Source: Trachythela sp. YZ-2020
Taxonomy: Eukaryota; Cnidaria; Anthozoa; Malacalcyonacea; Clavulariidae
NCBI GenBank assembly: GCA_016169945.1
Contig: JADLSH010000390.1
Span: 62,001-126,000 of the forward strand
Length of the DNA stretch: 64,000 bases
Direction of reading: 5' to 3'
Below are positions 37,401 to 50,100 of this stretch, piece by piece (position 1 is the stretch's first letter; the number at the start of each line of letters is the position of its first letter). The position numbers were made by a program, and so were the translations under genes. The notes under the pieces are model-generated. The model was not told where the DNA came from. It saw nothing but the letters and a program-made list of their open reading frames with translations, and searched no databases.

Positions 37401-40400
37401 GCAATAAAAAATACAGATTTACTCACACATACAGTGGGAAAACAAACCAGGTCTACATTAAATATATAAAGTTTAGGCTTTTTTCTTTCTTGTCCTTTAT
37501 GAAAAGAACAGAAACTCAGAAACAGGATCTGAAAATCGCGAAAACATCCCCGCCATTTCCCCGCCATCAAAAAGGGTTGACCGCGCGCGTAGGGGACTGA
37601 AAATGACGCACCAGAATTCCTTCAATTTCCGCCATGTTTGGCTTCACTTTTTGATTACGTCGTAGTTAGAAGTTAGCCTTCCATCTATTATAGTAGCAAG
37701 CTTGTCAACAAATTGTAACTAATGTTGTCATTTTATCAAGTACCTACAAGGTGGTCACTCACAACTTGTTAACAAGTTGTTGAATTGCCGGACGAGTTGT
37801 TGAAGCAGTGCGAACACATACAAGTCTGCTGCAGATTTGTTACAACTTGTGCGTTCAGCGTTTTTTGCATGTAGACGGCTGCTTATTATCACTCAAATAT
37901 CCGTAGATTAACGTGGTATGATGGCTGGTTACTATCACTCAAATATCCGTAGATTAAAGTGGTATGATGGCTATTTCATGGTAGGTCGTTATACCACAAA
38001 GCGACTAAAGCAGCCATAGGAATTTAATCCGGGGGGCTTTTTTGCGACACCATGTATATTTACTAACCTGTTTAAATCCAACTCGGTTATTCTTCTGTAA
38101 CCAATCATAATTCTATAAACACAACTTATGGATCCTGTCACCAACTGACAGACAAGTAAACCCGATAGGTAATTCTTTTTGAACTCTTTGAAACCCCACA
38201 ACATGACAATGCATGCCGGAAACCATGTAAACAATGGAAGTAATTCGAGAGACATTCCAACTATTTGCAAGATCTGTACGTTTCTTGGGATACTGTAATG
38301 ATTACGCATCCACTCGATGCACGAATCAGTGGTATTCAAATCCACATAGACAACTACAACTGTGAGTAAGCCTAATATAAAAACAACCGCCATTAATAAT
38401 CCAATATTAGCTTCAAAACTTCGGAGAAATGATTCGCAGAAATTTCGCCTAGGACTAGATTGCTGATCAGCTTGCAGCAAAACAGATATATTTTCTTCAT
38501 AATATGGCAGGTCTGGCTGTGCTTGTTGCTCGTACTCACAGTGTATTAAACCATCGTATACTTCGTCTTGTTCATGAGTTCCTTCAAAAATCAATCTAAA
38601 TTGTCTTTGTTCTCGCGATATTGGTGGTGTTTGTGTTATCAAGCCCGAGCAAAGCGATAAAAAACTACCTACTAGTTCTTCCAGAATCATTGCTCAGATA
38701 AGTATATAGTATATACGCAGACAGTACAGTGCATAGGTGTTCATCGTCAATGTCAATTTCAATTATATATTTGTCTACTTATAATTATAGTACGATTAAA
38801 TATTCAGCAGCACTTAACTTGAGCGTGTACAATCTATTTTCGGTTTAATTCTAACTGTGAAATTTACTTCATGTACAATTATACCATAATAAAGCGATAG
38901 TTTAACAGGAGTGAGTTATATATAACGATATCCAAACATTTAACATGCGTGCTGGGTTTTTAAACCAAAGTGGAAAGTGCCAGAAATTGAAAACGTTAGA
39001 TGCGAAGCAGAAACAATTCAAAAGCTTGTCCAGACAAAGACAACAAAATCACAGATAATTTGGAAAAACGACTTTCCTTTGTCGGCATCGCTTATCACGT
39101 CACCAAAAGCGTGCCGGAAAACGAACTTAAATGACGGGCATATGAAAGAAATTGCCAGAAGAACGGGTAACAGATACGATTAGCGCGCATTACCGCTGTG
39201 CTAAGCCTGCTACTGAAGAATTGTTACATTTTTCTTGATGTGTAGATTTGTGATTCGTTCTCTTGTGCTTCGAGGGTTTTTCTATGGGTACTCCGTTTTT
39301 CCTCTCTCACCCAAAACTAACCTTTCCAACTTAGCTGTGCTGCGCTTGATCATAGTCATAGGTCTTATGGTGATGGGCTTTAGTAATCCTTCGACTGGGT
39401 CACGTTTTAGCTGCTTCCTTCGCAATTAAGTTCTCATCTGCAAAGAAACATGATTAGCACCCTCTCCTTAGCACCCTCTCCTTAGCACCCTCTCCTTAGC
39501 ACCCTCTCCTTAGGACCCTCTCCTTAGCACCCTCTCCATGATTAGCACCCTCTCCTTAGCACCCTCTCCATGATTAGCACCCTCTCCTTTTACCTCGACG
39601 AACGTCTGAAACAGCCTAACCACCCTGATCATGTGTTCACAAAGTCAAAGATGAAGATGATGGAGAAATTAGAAATGTGAAAGTCCAGTTCAAGAATAGA
39701 AGTTTGATGAACTAGTAAATTACTATAGATTTCTATCTGGGTAATCCATTCAGCGATTTCAAGGATCTGCTGTTATCAATTGGAGCCCTGCATACTAAGT
39801 AAATTACAAGAATTATATATGTACAGTTAAAATCTAACAGTCTAAAATATCTTATAGTAAAATGTATGTGTAGGTCTTATTATATACAGTTTCATTAGCT
39901 TTGGTTCATCGCTTCGTTGTATACAACCATTATAAGCCTAACCTTAGGCAAATTACTTTGTCTTTTACCTTACTTTGTCTACTGAGTTGTTCTTGTTACA
40001 ATTCTATTATTTAGTATAAAATAGTTATTAAAAAACATAGGACACTGTTTTTTCAGACATCTCTGCACAAATTTTAATGTATGTGCAATACGCCTATCTG
40101 ACAATGTTTGCCACCTTAACTTATTCATCGCTTCATCCGAGTTCGTTTCTTTCATAACAACTCTCGCTGCCCGTCTCTGCAATTTCTCCAACGCATCAGA
40201 ATCAACTTTATTACAGCATGTCCAGACTATGTCGCAATAGTCAAAGATGGGTAGTATAAACGATTTGTACATAGTATTAGCAACGAGCTTCGTAACATTC
40301 TTCCTCAGTCGTTTTAATCGTGAAACTCGTTTACTCGCTTTAGTTGATACATAATGTAGATGATCTTTTCATGACAATCTTTCATCGAGAACCACCCCTA

Positions 40401-42239
40401 AGTACTTGAACTTAAATACTCTTTTAAGAGGTATACCATTAATTTCAATATTAAAGCTATCAACACCAGCGAGCAACCGATGAATAGACTATATTTAGAG
40501 AGATAATATCTCGAACGTGTGGTGCCAGTGTAGGTAGCGTCTATGCAACAAGCTTCGAGTCTCCAGGATCAATCTACCTGAAAAATACAACAAGAACTTC
40601 AACGTTTCGAGCGAAGACTCTTTGTCTGGAAGTTAGTTTCGAGCTAACTTTCAGACGAAGGGCCTTCGCTCGAAACGTCGAAGTTCTTGTTGAATTTTTC
40701 ACGTAGATTGGTCCTAAAGACCGAAACGTATATTATTTAGAGAGGGTGACATTTGACAGTGAAGTAATACTGATAAAAACATTTGGCCCTTTAGATAAAG
40801 ATGGTGGTAGTGTTACGGTACCGTTAAGCGTGCCGTGCAATGTCTTGTAATAAATCATCATAATGAATGAAACGCTTTGTAGACTGCTGTTTATATTAGC
40901 TGCATCCGGCGGCCAATTAGGTGGACTGATCAATTGGATCTTTTGACCCCCTCCCCCCCCCCCCCGAACGCACTGTTCACTGTAAAAAACATCTCAAACG
41001 TGGATGATATTGTCTACTCGATAAGTCGTCCGCAAATATATCAACATTGAAGCGGAAAATGGGAGGTTTACATGTTAATTCATGTTATTAATAAGAAATC
41101 ACGCTTGGATTTAAGTGTCCCACTGATCAATTTCACTGATTGTAAAAAAAAATTCAAATCATAAACTGTTCATTATAAATTAGGTTATTTGATTTCACTC
41201 ATTAAGTAATAACACCTAGTTACTTGACGAGGATTTTAACGATGCATGTGTATATTATGGAAATATTGATTATGATGTAGCGATTGAGCTGAAGTATTTG
41301 TATAGTTTATCAATCATGTATTAAGATAAACAAATTTCATGGTTAGTAAAAATCAGCTCAGGAACTTAAGCTTGAATTAACTACAACCTAATATATATAA
41401 CTCTCTAATACAGACACTTTGCTATGTACATTCATTGCATGCATGTGTATGAAACCTTGCAATATTACCTACAATATGTTATGGTAAATGTTGTTTTGTT
41501 ATGATTATTGATATGTTATGGTTTATCTTGTTTTCATTTTCAGTGCATAAAGACATACACATCAAACTGGCAGACAATCGAGAATAAATATTCCCAATAC
41601 AGTAGCAGCTATCACCAATTATACAAGTAATTATATTACAGTTTAATTGCAAATTATGCATATATAGTAATTTTCATTGTTGAATTGTTTTCATAGTAAT
41701 TATATTGGGGGTATAAAGTGATTCCATCTATTTTTAAAATGCTATACATTTGTATTGTTATTTTTTACAAGCGGTTGGTAATTAGTTCTCCCAGTAGTGA
41801 AGCTAGACATAGCAACGGGTCGCTATGCAAATCTTCAATTTTATAATTGTATTGTCTTTTGCCTCTCTAAGTGCACATTTATTAGCGTAGCATGACCAGT
41901 TACCATGGCTAGCTTTGCCACTGCGTTCTCCTCAGCCTCTAAAAATACGAGTGTTGAAACCTACGTATCAAGCTAAGGCTCTGGTCAATTAGTTTATAAT
42001 TATATTATGTTTAATTAAAGTGTGAGCTATTTATTGAGTTTAATTGTTGCGTTGAGTAAAACTGAAGTTTCTCTAAGTATGCAGTATGCTGCGACTGTTT
42101 CGAGATTGAACAGTACTTAATTCTTGTTGGCTCAATTATATCATTGTCAATGATATTTTTCAGAGATGTTGATCTTTCCAAACTTTGGGAACAGAAATTT
42201 GAAATTGATCTGGATTCAGAAGAAGGCACCAATGTCACT
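28438..42239 (+). CDS. DOCK9: DOCK gene exons 1-5: N-terminal region
   Basis: Exons 28438-28566, 29057-29170, 31538-31627, 41544-41626 and 42164-42239 encode residues 1-164. Family landmarks in order are NTAALRKII (exon 1), [10 protein letters not shown] and LLKIPEDN (exon 2), [17 protein letters not shown] (exon 3), [19 protein letters not shown] (exon 4) and [14 protein letters not shown] (exon 5). This matches the conserved N-terminal region of DOCK-D proteins (Pfam DUF3398), which lies just before the PH domain. Exon 4 splits a Lys codon with exon 5 (phase 2). Intron 1 is about 490 bases and intron 2 about 2.4 kb with a SINE. Intron 3 is 9.9 kb and holds a two-exon antisense gene and many transposons. 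Confidence 0.88.
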
Positions 42240-45200
42240 GTATGTACCTTAAGTGAATTCATAAATATTTTGGCAAATATTTATCTTATAGGCAAATTCA
42301 TAAATGAAAATTTTTAGTGTCCTAAGCCTAAGCACAAAAACACTTATTAAATGTATCCAAACGCCGGCATGGTTCTTTGAATGGAATTTAGGAAAAACAA
42401 GCACAAGTGAGTTTTTCAAAGAATATCAAAACTACGGTTCGATGAAAAACGAACGATGTCGTCTTTGAAAAAAACTCACGAGTGCTTGTTTTGCAAATAG
42501 CATGAGAATATACGATTTGCTGACAGCTTCCGCGTAGTCACTTAAGCCCGTTTTGCACTAGATGATTTTTTTTGAACGTAGAAGCAACGTTGTTATTACG
42601 TGCTGACAATACTTTCGATTTGCCTAGCACGAAAAAGAACCGGCTTTATACGTGGTTAAAGTCCATTATTCATTTCTTATCACCAAACATTTTAATAATT
42701 ATGGATACAATATTGATGATTGAGATGCCTTTTTGAATTTTGAAATTTGTGCTGACGTTTAATGATGGTATTTTGCAATTGCAGGAATTGTACATGTCAC
42801 CTCGTAAGGAAGTCGGACTGACAAAACATGGCTACTTGAACAAAGCTCCCTTTCACAGTGAAAGTGATGGTCTCTTTAGTGGCAAGGTTAACAATTACTG
42901 ATAATTAGTAATGAGTTATAATTATTAATTAGTAATGAGTTCTGATAAGTATTTATCATTATTAATTAGTGAATCTTTATTACAAATTTGTATTATTATT
43001 AGCAGTATGAACTAAGTAGTAACAATTAGAAACGTACATTATATAAACGTGTGTATACATGAATAGTAAATTCAGTAATGTACAGTACACTTATTGCATT
43101 ATTTTTATTGTCTTTTAAAAATAAGTAAAAAATTGAGATTCTTAAATCGTTTCAAAACTTGTGTTTAGACATTTAAAAGGCGGTGGTTTTCTTTAAAAGA
43201 AATTTCTAATGATGGTTCATACGTCCTGGAATATAGAAAGGTATATTATCTTGCATTTTTGTGCAGTATAATATAACGTATAGAAAGTTATATGTATAGA
43301 AAGGTATTGTATTTTATTATTGTACAATATAGAAAGGTATTATCTTGCATTTTTATGCAGTATAATATAACGTATAGAAAGTTATTTATTTTATTCTTGT
43401 ACACTATATGTAGAAAGGTATTGTATTTTATTATTGTACAATATAGAAAGGTATTATCTTGCATTTTTGTGCAGTATAGAAAGTTATTTATTTTATGTAG
43501 TCGAAAGGTATTGTATTTTATTACTGTACAACATAGAAAGGTATATTGCATTATTGTACAATACAGTAATTGTACGATCGTCGAAACTATTGTCATTATA
43601 TTGTTGTTGTGTTTATATCATGCTTGCTTGCTGTATTATGTTAACAGGATGATAACCCGAACTCTACTGCCAAAGGCTCGATATACCTGGACGCATGTAC
43701 GGAAATCACGAGGGTACGTAAATAACTGTTCATTCAAGGGATTTATGGCCATGTAACACGAGGCAATTTTTGCTGCAACTTGCAACGCAATTTCGGACAC
43801 AGAGCGATGTTAGGTAAAAAGTATATTCGCAAAGAAATTGTGAGCATGAATCTTGTTTTACTTTGCCGATATTATTTTGCTAAATATGCCCAGAAGGCAA
43901 CAAAGAAATGAATGGGAATATGATAATATCGGTGGAGTGAAACGCGGCACATGTTCATTGTTTTTCAGTTGAACATGCTCGTAAATCCAACATTGAATGG
44001 GAGGAGGGGGAGAGGTCTTTAGAAGACTAAGTTGCGTCACAGTTAATAATTGTATTTTATTAACTGCGGTTGCTTGTTTTCTGTGCGTACACATCTACAT
44101 AAAGGCCGGTTTACAGTTCGCGCGAATTGGTCGCGCGAAGGAGCGAATTTGTCACTGAGCATGCGCGAGGGTTATTTATGGCAAATTTCGTCATTCTACT
44201 TGATTCGCAGCGACTGGCGAAAGAGTTGAAAATTTACAACTTTTTCGCCAGTCGCCAGCGAACGAATAAAGTTTAGCCAATCAAGAGCCAGGATTTTTGC
44301 AAGTTTGCAAATTTTCGAGCGAATTTTAAAATGTGTAAACCCGATTCGCTATATTCGCGCGAATAATTACCCAGTTCGCACGACGTATTCGCGCGAACTG
44401 TAAGCCGGCCTTAACGTGGCTCCGTCATTTCATCAAACCAGTCAATTTAGATAGTTCATAATTAAATATACTTTGAACAAGAAAGTTAGATAAAATTGAA
44501 TCATTTTCTTTTCAATAGGGAGTCCGTGGTAAAATGCACGGTTTTGAGATACGTATTCAGGACAAAATATACAGTCTAGTTGCTGATACACAGTCTGAAA
44601 TGGAGTCATGGCTAAGTGTACTATGTAAAGTAACTGGTGTAGACATGACCACGGGGAAATCGAAATCAGCTTCTTCTGGAGGATGGTTTAGTGGCAAGAA
44701 CAGAGTATTAAAAAGCACGAATTTTCGTGAAAGTTTAAAACAAAGTAAACATCCAGAGTTAATGGAGTTTGCGCGGGAAACTGATCAAGTTAATGCGAAA
44801 CGCCGTCAAGAAGGAAGAAATAAAATATTTTCATTAAGTTCTTTATCTCCTAATGTGAGTGGAACAAGTGAAGAAATGAAGGAGGTTAAAATACCTTACG
44901 AGAGATTTGGCAAGAGATTTCTAGTGCGATGCGATGATCTGAAATTTCGCTTATCACGCAGTTTTGACAGTGTTTCGTCTGTCAATATTGAACCATTCTT
45001 TATAACTTTGGCTTTATTTGATGTGAAAGAAAATAAGAAAATCTCTGAGGATTTTCATTGTGATGTAAATGAAACAATTGTCTCAGAGATGTTGCGTTCA
45101 GCTGAGAATATACCTAATGGTAGTAATGGCGTGAGTGAACATCATTTTAGTTTTCCAAAGAAAGCGATATTTTCAGTGACATTTCCACATCCTGATGTTT

Positions 45201-47087
45201 ATCTTGTGTTGAGAATTGAGAAAGTTCTTCAAGGTGGAATAACCAGTTGTACAGAACCATATATGAAATCTGGTGATGCTTTAAAAAAGGGAGCTGCGAA
45301 AGCCTACCGTAGTGCTGAGATAGCATGTCAGACTTTGTCGAGATATCGAATGTCGTTTGCGCTTGCTACCAGGTGAGAACTGTTAGAATTTAACTCAGCG
45401 AAAAGTGCCAGCGTCGAGTGAAGGTGGCTTGCTATATCTCTATTGTCTTTCAAATGTGAAAAAATGTACGGTTTGATTCAAATCTTTGAACAACTGTTGC
45501 CTGTAAAAATTAAATGATATCAAACCCCATTTGTAGAGTTGGAAATTGTGTACTGAACGATGTACTGTAACAATGACTTTCAATAAGTAATAATTCGTAG
45601 TGAATTTTGTTTTGTTTGGATTTTTTCCACTCGTCGAACTTACTATAAGTATACGTCAAGAATGTTTCGAGTGCAATTTGAAAAAAAACACGAGTGAGTT
45701 TAAAGACTAACAAGATTGCACAAGTCCGAAGAATCATTTTATGGTTTACTAATGAGAGTTTTCGGTGCCAAGAATATGATATGTAAGAATAGACTAGTGT
45801 ATATTCAATCTCGTTCCTAGGACATTAATTACTGTAATTGCATAATTACTAAACCTTGTTGTTTTGTCCCTAGACCTCTATTTAAAAACAACCAAGGTGA
45901 CTTGGATGATGAAAAGGAATGGTCACCAGTTTACAAACAGGTAAAGTTGTGTGACAGTATTAGGTTATGTGTGAAAAAATGAATATATATACTATCCAGA
46001 CAGACTATGGGTGACAGTAAAGCATGTACTTGTGTGCCGTTGCAAGGTCAAGTTAAACTTGAAGGTGGGGCTTCAGTGTAGGTAGTGTTTTACATAAGTT
46101 GCTGAGGTTTTAGTGATGCTTCGACGTCTCTAGCGAAGGTTCTTCGCAGGGAATTTAGTAAAGTATATAATATGTTTTTCAGGTAGTTCAGACACAAACC
46201 ACTAAAGTCCTATTTAGATTATAATAATGATTTTAGTATTTTTACAGGATAGTGGCAAGCTGAGTGACGATGAATTGTTAAAACTTTTAGAAGATATGGC
46301 TGGGTAAGTTGGAAACATTTCCACATTTTAGTAGGAAAAAAGTAAGAAAACAGGGAAACAAATTATTGCAATTACTCACAATTATCTTTTATTGGTTAAT
46401 AATTAATTCCATTCTATAAGCCATCCCATTCATCTTAACTTCAATTTAGTGTGTTTCTGGGTTTTATTTCTAGGAAAGAAAAATTCAAGCAGCAAATTAT
46501 TCCTTCGACGATCAAGATCAATGTGATGTCATTACCTAAAGATCTTCCAAGTAAGTAATCAACCTCGTTCCCATGCTCTTTCCTCTACACTCCTTGGGGA
46601 ACGTGGTTAGTAAGTTATAAGATCGATTCGTGGAAGGGTTGTCTCACAATATTTTTGAACGATTGTTGTACCAAGTTACATCATGATCTTTCTTGATCAT
46701 AGATTCCATGACGTCATCATTATTACCAGTACGGCCATTTAACGATAAAACAAAGATTCAACCAACACTTGAAGTCCAGGAGTTTGTTCCCGCCATTCCG
46801 GAAGCCGTTCATCCGCACATGGTCTACACCAACAACTTCTACGTCTATCCACTCATGTTGAATTTTAACAGTCAGAAAGTTTATTCCAAGGTAATTAAAA
46901 TTCTATGCTTCGTGCATGATCTCGTGTCGTTCATAGGACAAAATTCTTCGCGTATTATATATAGTGTCAATGATAAATCTAACTTAATTTGTAGAGGAGT
47001 TCTATCCGTTCTAAATTATTCTTCCTAGCGGACCAATAAGGACCATCTACAGGAGGAGAGTCAAACTTGTTCTATGTACAGTGTTGT

Positions 47088-47164
<77 letters not shown>

Positions 47165-50100
47165 AGTCTTTATTGTCACTACTCAAAACACACGTCTGAG
47201 TTTACAGGTTTGAATTATATATGCTATGTAAGAAAATTATCCGCTATTTACAAATTGAAAGCTACTTATTAGCTAAAATATGGAAGACTATTATAAAATG
47301 TAATTAGATATTAAAGATTACGAAAGAATGTCAAATAAACTTGAAAAGACATCTATTTAAGAAAGAGCATTTAAGACGCTCAGTTCTTACTATAGGCAAC
47401 TCGAACTCGTGTCCTCTCTGTCTCAACGGTCTATTTAACTTATTTGGCAACAACTCTTGTAAAGCATTGTCCTTATTTTTTGTTATTTTGTTCCATAACT
47501 TTATGTCCCTTTTAGAAATAATTTCCATAAAATTCAGCTTTTCTGATATGTATCCGTTTCGATAGGCACGTCTGATAAATTTATCGATCTGGTTTATATA
47601 CTTGCCATAATGGGCACCTCCCCAAAGCTCTGATCCGTAGGTAAGTAAAGGCATTATCAGGCTGTTGAATAAGAGGTCCCGCTGTTTAATGGGCAAACCA
47701 TAATGCTTACAAACTCGCATTATATACATTCTTCCACTGGCTTTTCTAATCATTTCGTCAAATTGTAAATCCCATTTATTAGGCAGGTCCTCTAGAGTTA
47801 TTCCTAGAATTTTCAACCATGTTTTGCGTTTAATATATGGAACGACAGCTGGTAAAGGCGTTGAAATTTTTCCACGTATGACCATTTCATATGTTTTAGA
47901 CATATTTAATTGCATCCTATTTCTCTCAGACCATTCTCTGATGTTGGCAACTTCGGTTGTAGACGTATCTTCGTAATCCTTCCCAGGAACCTCCAATGTC
48001 AGGTCATCAGCAAATTTCACCAGCTCATTTTGAGTATGGATTGTTTTGATGTCATTTACCATAATGGAAAATAATACTGGACCTAAAACAGTCCCTTGGG
48101 GAACCCCCCTATTGATTTTCACATAGTCCGTAATAGTTCCGTCTACCTTTACCCTCTGATGACGATCCTTCAGAAAACTGATAATCCAGTTGATGACATA
48201 TTGGTTAAGAGGAATATTTTTCAATTTTTTACATAAAATATCGTGCGGAACGCTGTCAAAAGCTTTACTGAAATCAAATGAGAAAACTCTCACGTATTTA
48301 GCGTCTTTTTCCAACCATTTTAGCCACGAATGTTGGCATTTAATCAAGGCCATTATCGAATTATGACCCCCCCTATAAGCAAATTGATCTGAGTCAATAG
48401 AGTCTTGAACAATGTGCGCAATTTCAGTTTTGTATATACACTTTTCGAATAGTCTCATGATAATGTCAGTCAACGATATAGGTCTTAACTGATCACAAGA
48501 ACTGAATGTGGATTCTTTAGGTATGCATGCACAAGATTGGCTTGTTTCCACATCGCAGGGACTTCAGCAACTCTCAGTGATGTATTGAATATTTGCGTAA
48601 TGGTTGGAGCCAATTCAAATGCAAACTCCCTCCAGAACCAGTGTGGAAGGTCATCTGGGCCTGATGATGTACATTTTTGTTTTTGAAGATGACTGAGTAC
48701 TATTTCCACTGTAAGCGAGGGGACTCTAGTACCCTCTGGGATTTTAAGTAGCTCTGGAGTGGTATAATGAGGATCAGTGCTAACATTTTGAAAAAAACGA
48801 TTTATTTCATTAGGATCGATAGTTGTTGTAACTGGAATATTGTTGTCTTTCCTTCCTGTAATTCTATTAACGTTAGACCACCAATCTTTTGTTCCTGACT
48901 TATGTTTTCGATTTTCATTCCTTACGGCATTAAGCTGATTTTTCCGGATAAGATCATTTATCTGTTCTTGTAAACGAGTATTAGCTTCGCTATTACTGGC
49001 CTCGATAGCCCGCTTTCTTTGTTTTAGTAAATGTTTAACCAACGGAGAAATGAATGGAGGGTCTCTTGTTGACGTACGAACTTTGATCATTGGGAAGCTT
49101 TTCTCGAATTTTGGCCAGATACTTTGATAAAATTTTCCTACCATTTGATCAACACTTTGCCCTTCTGTAGTTATTTCATTCCAATCAGTTGCTTCTAGCT
49201 CATTCAACATGTTTAGTTTTCTGTGTTGTCTCACGTCTCTAAAATACGAATTTGATCTTTTTGCTTTAATAACATCCCGTGGGTATACTATAACCATACT
49301 ATGATCTGATCTTACCAAACTTTTCGCGACTTTTACTTTTTTCCAATAATGTGGAATGTTCGTAATAAAGACGTCTAATATATTATCTCCTCTTGTGGGT
49401 GCTTTGACCATTTGACAAAAGGATAGTTGATTTAATAGGTACGAACATTTAGTTTATTTAAATCCCTGCAATTATTATCTTAGTATTAGGTTGGGATAAT
49501 AGTAAGTGGTCACATGAGTCTAACAAGAAATCAACTAATTCATTGGGATCATATGTATGATCTGGAGGATGATAGATGGCTGCGACATGGAAGATAGAGT
49601 TTTCAGTTGTGATTTTTCCCCATACACATTCAAAGTCATTAGTTAAATTTGGTAACAGCTCCATTTTCCAGTCATTCCGGCATATTATTGCCACTCCGCC
49701 ACCACGACGATTTGTTCTGTCTTTCCTTAAGATGGAATAACCAGAAGGACAGATGAGAGAATCACATACAAAACAATTTAGCCATGTTTCAGAGATACAA
49801 CAGATATCTATATCATTATTTTTAAGATCTGCATATAATGCCGGAAGAGCATCCGGCTTTACAATCGATATTGCATTCAATACTAAACATTGCTTGATAA
49901 ATAATTTGTATTATAATTACCAGGCTAGGAATATTGCGGTTACCGTCGAGTTTAAAGAAAACGACACTCTTGCTTCCTCGCCATTGAAGGTAAGCAAAAA
50001 TGTAAAATTTCTATCACCGAAATTTAGCCTGCGTGGGAGACTATGGGATTGTCGCGCGAAAGGAGAAGCCTGAGAATTAGAATGAAAATGTTTAAGAAAA

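Noticed and set aside
39450..39588. CRISPR-like array
   Set aside because: The 14-bp units are directly adjacent without unique spacers. It is a minisatellite in an animal intron.
43292..43756. 154-residue repetitive frame
   Set aside because: It is translation of the intronic donor-derived minisatellite and runs into DOCK exon 8 in the wrong frame.
44534..45376. A 280-residue frame as a separate gene
   Set aside because: It is exon 9 of the DOCK gene: the frame is open upstream to the acceptor at 44518 and ends at a donor, and the protein continues in phase in exon 10.
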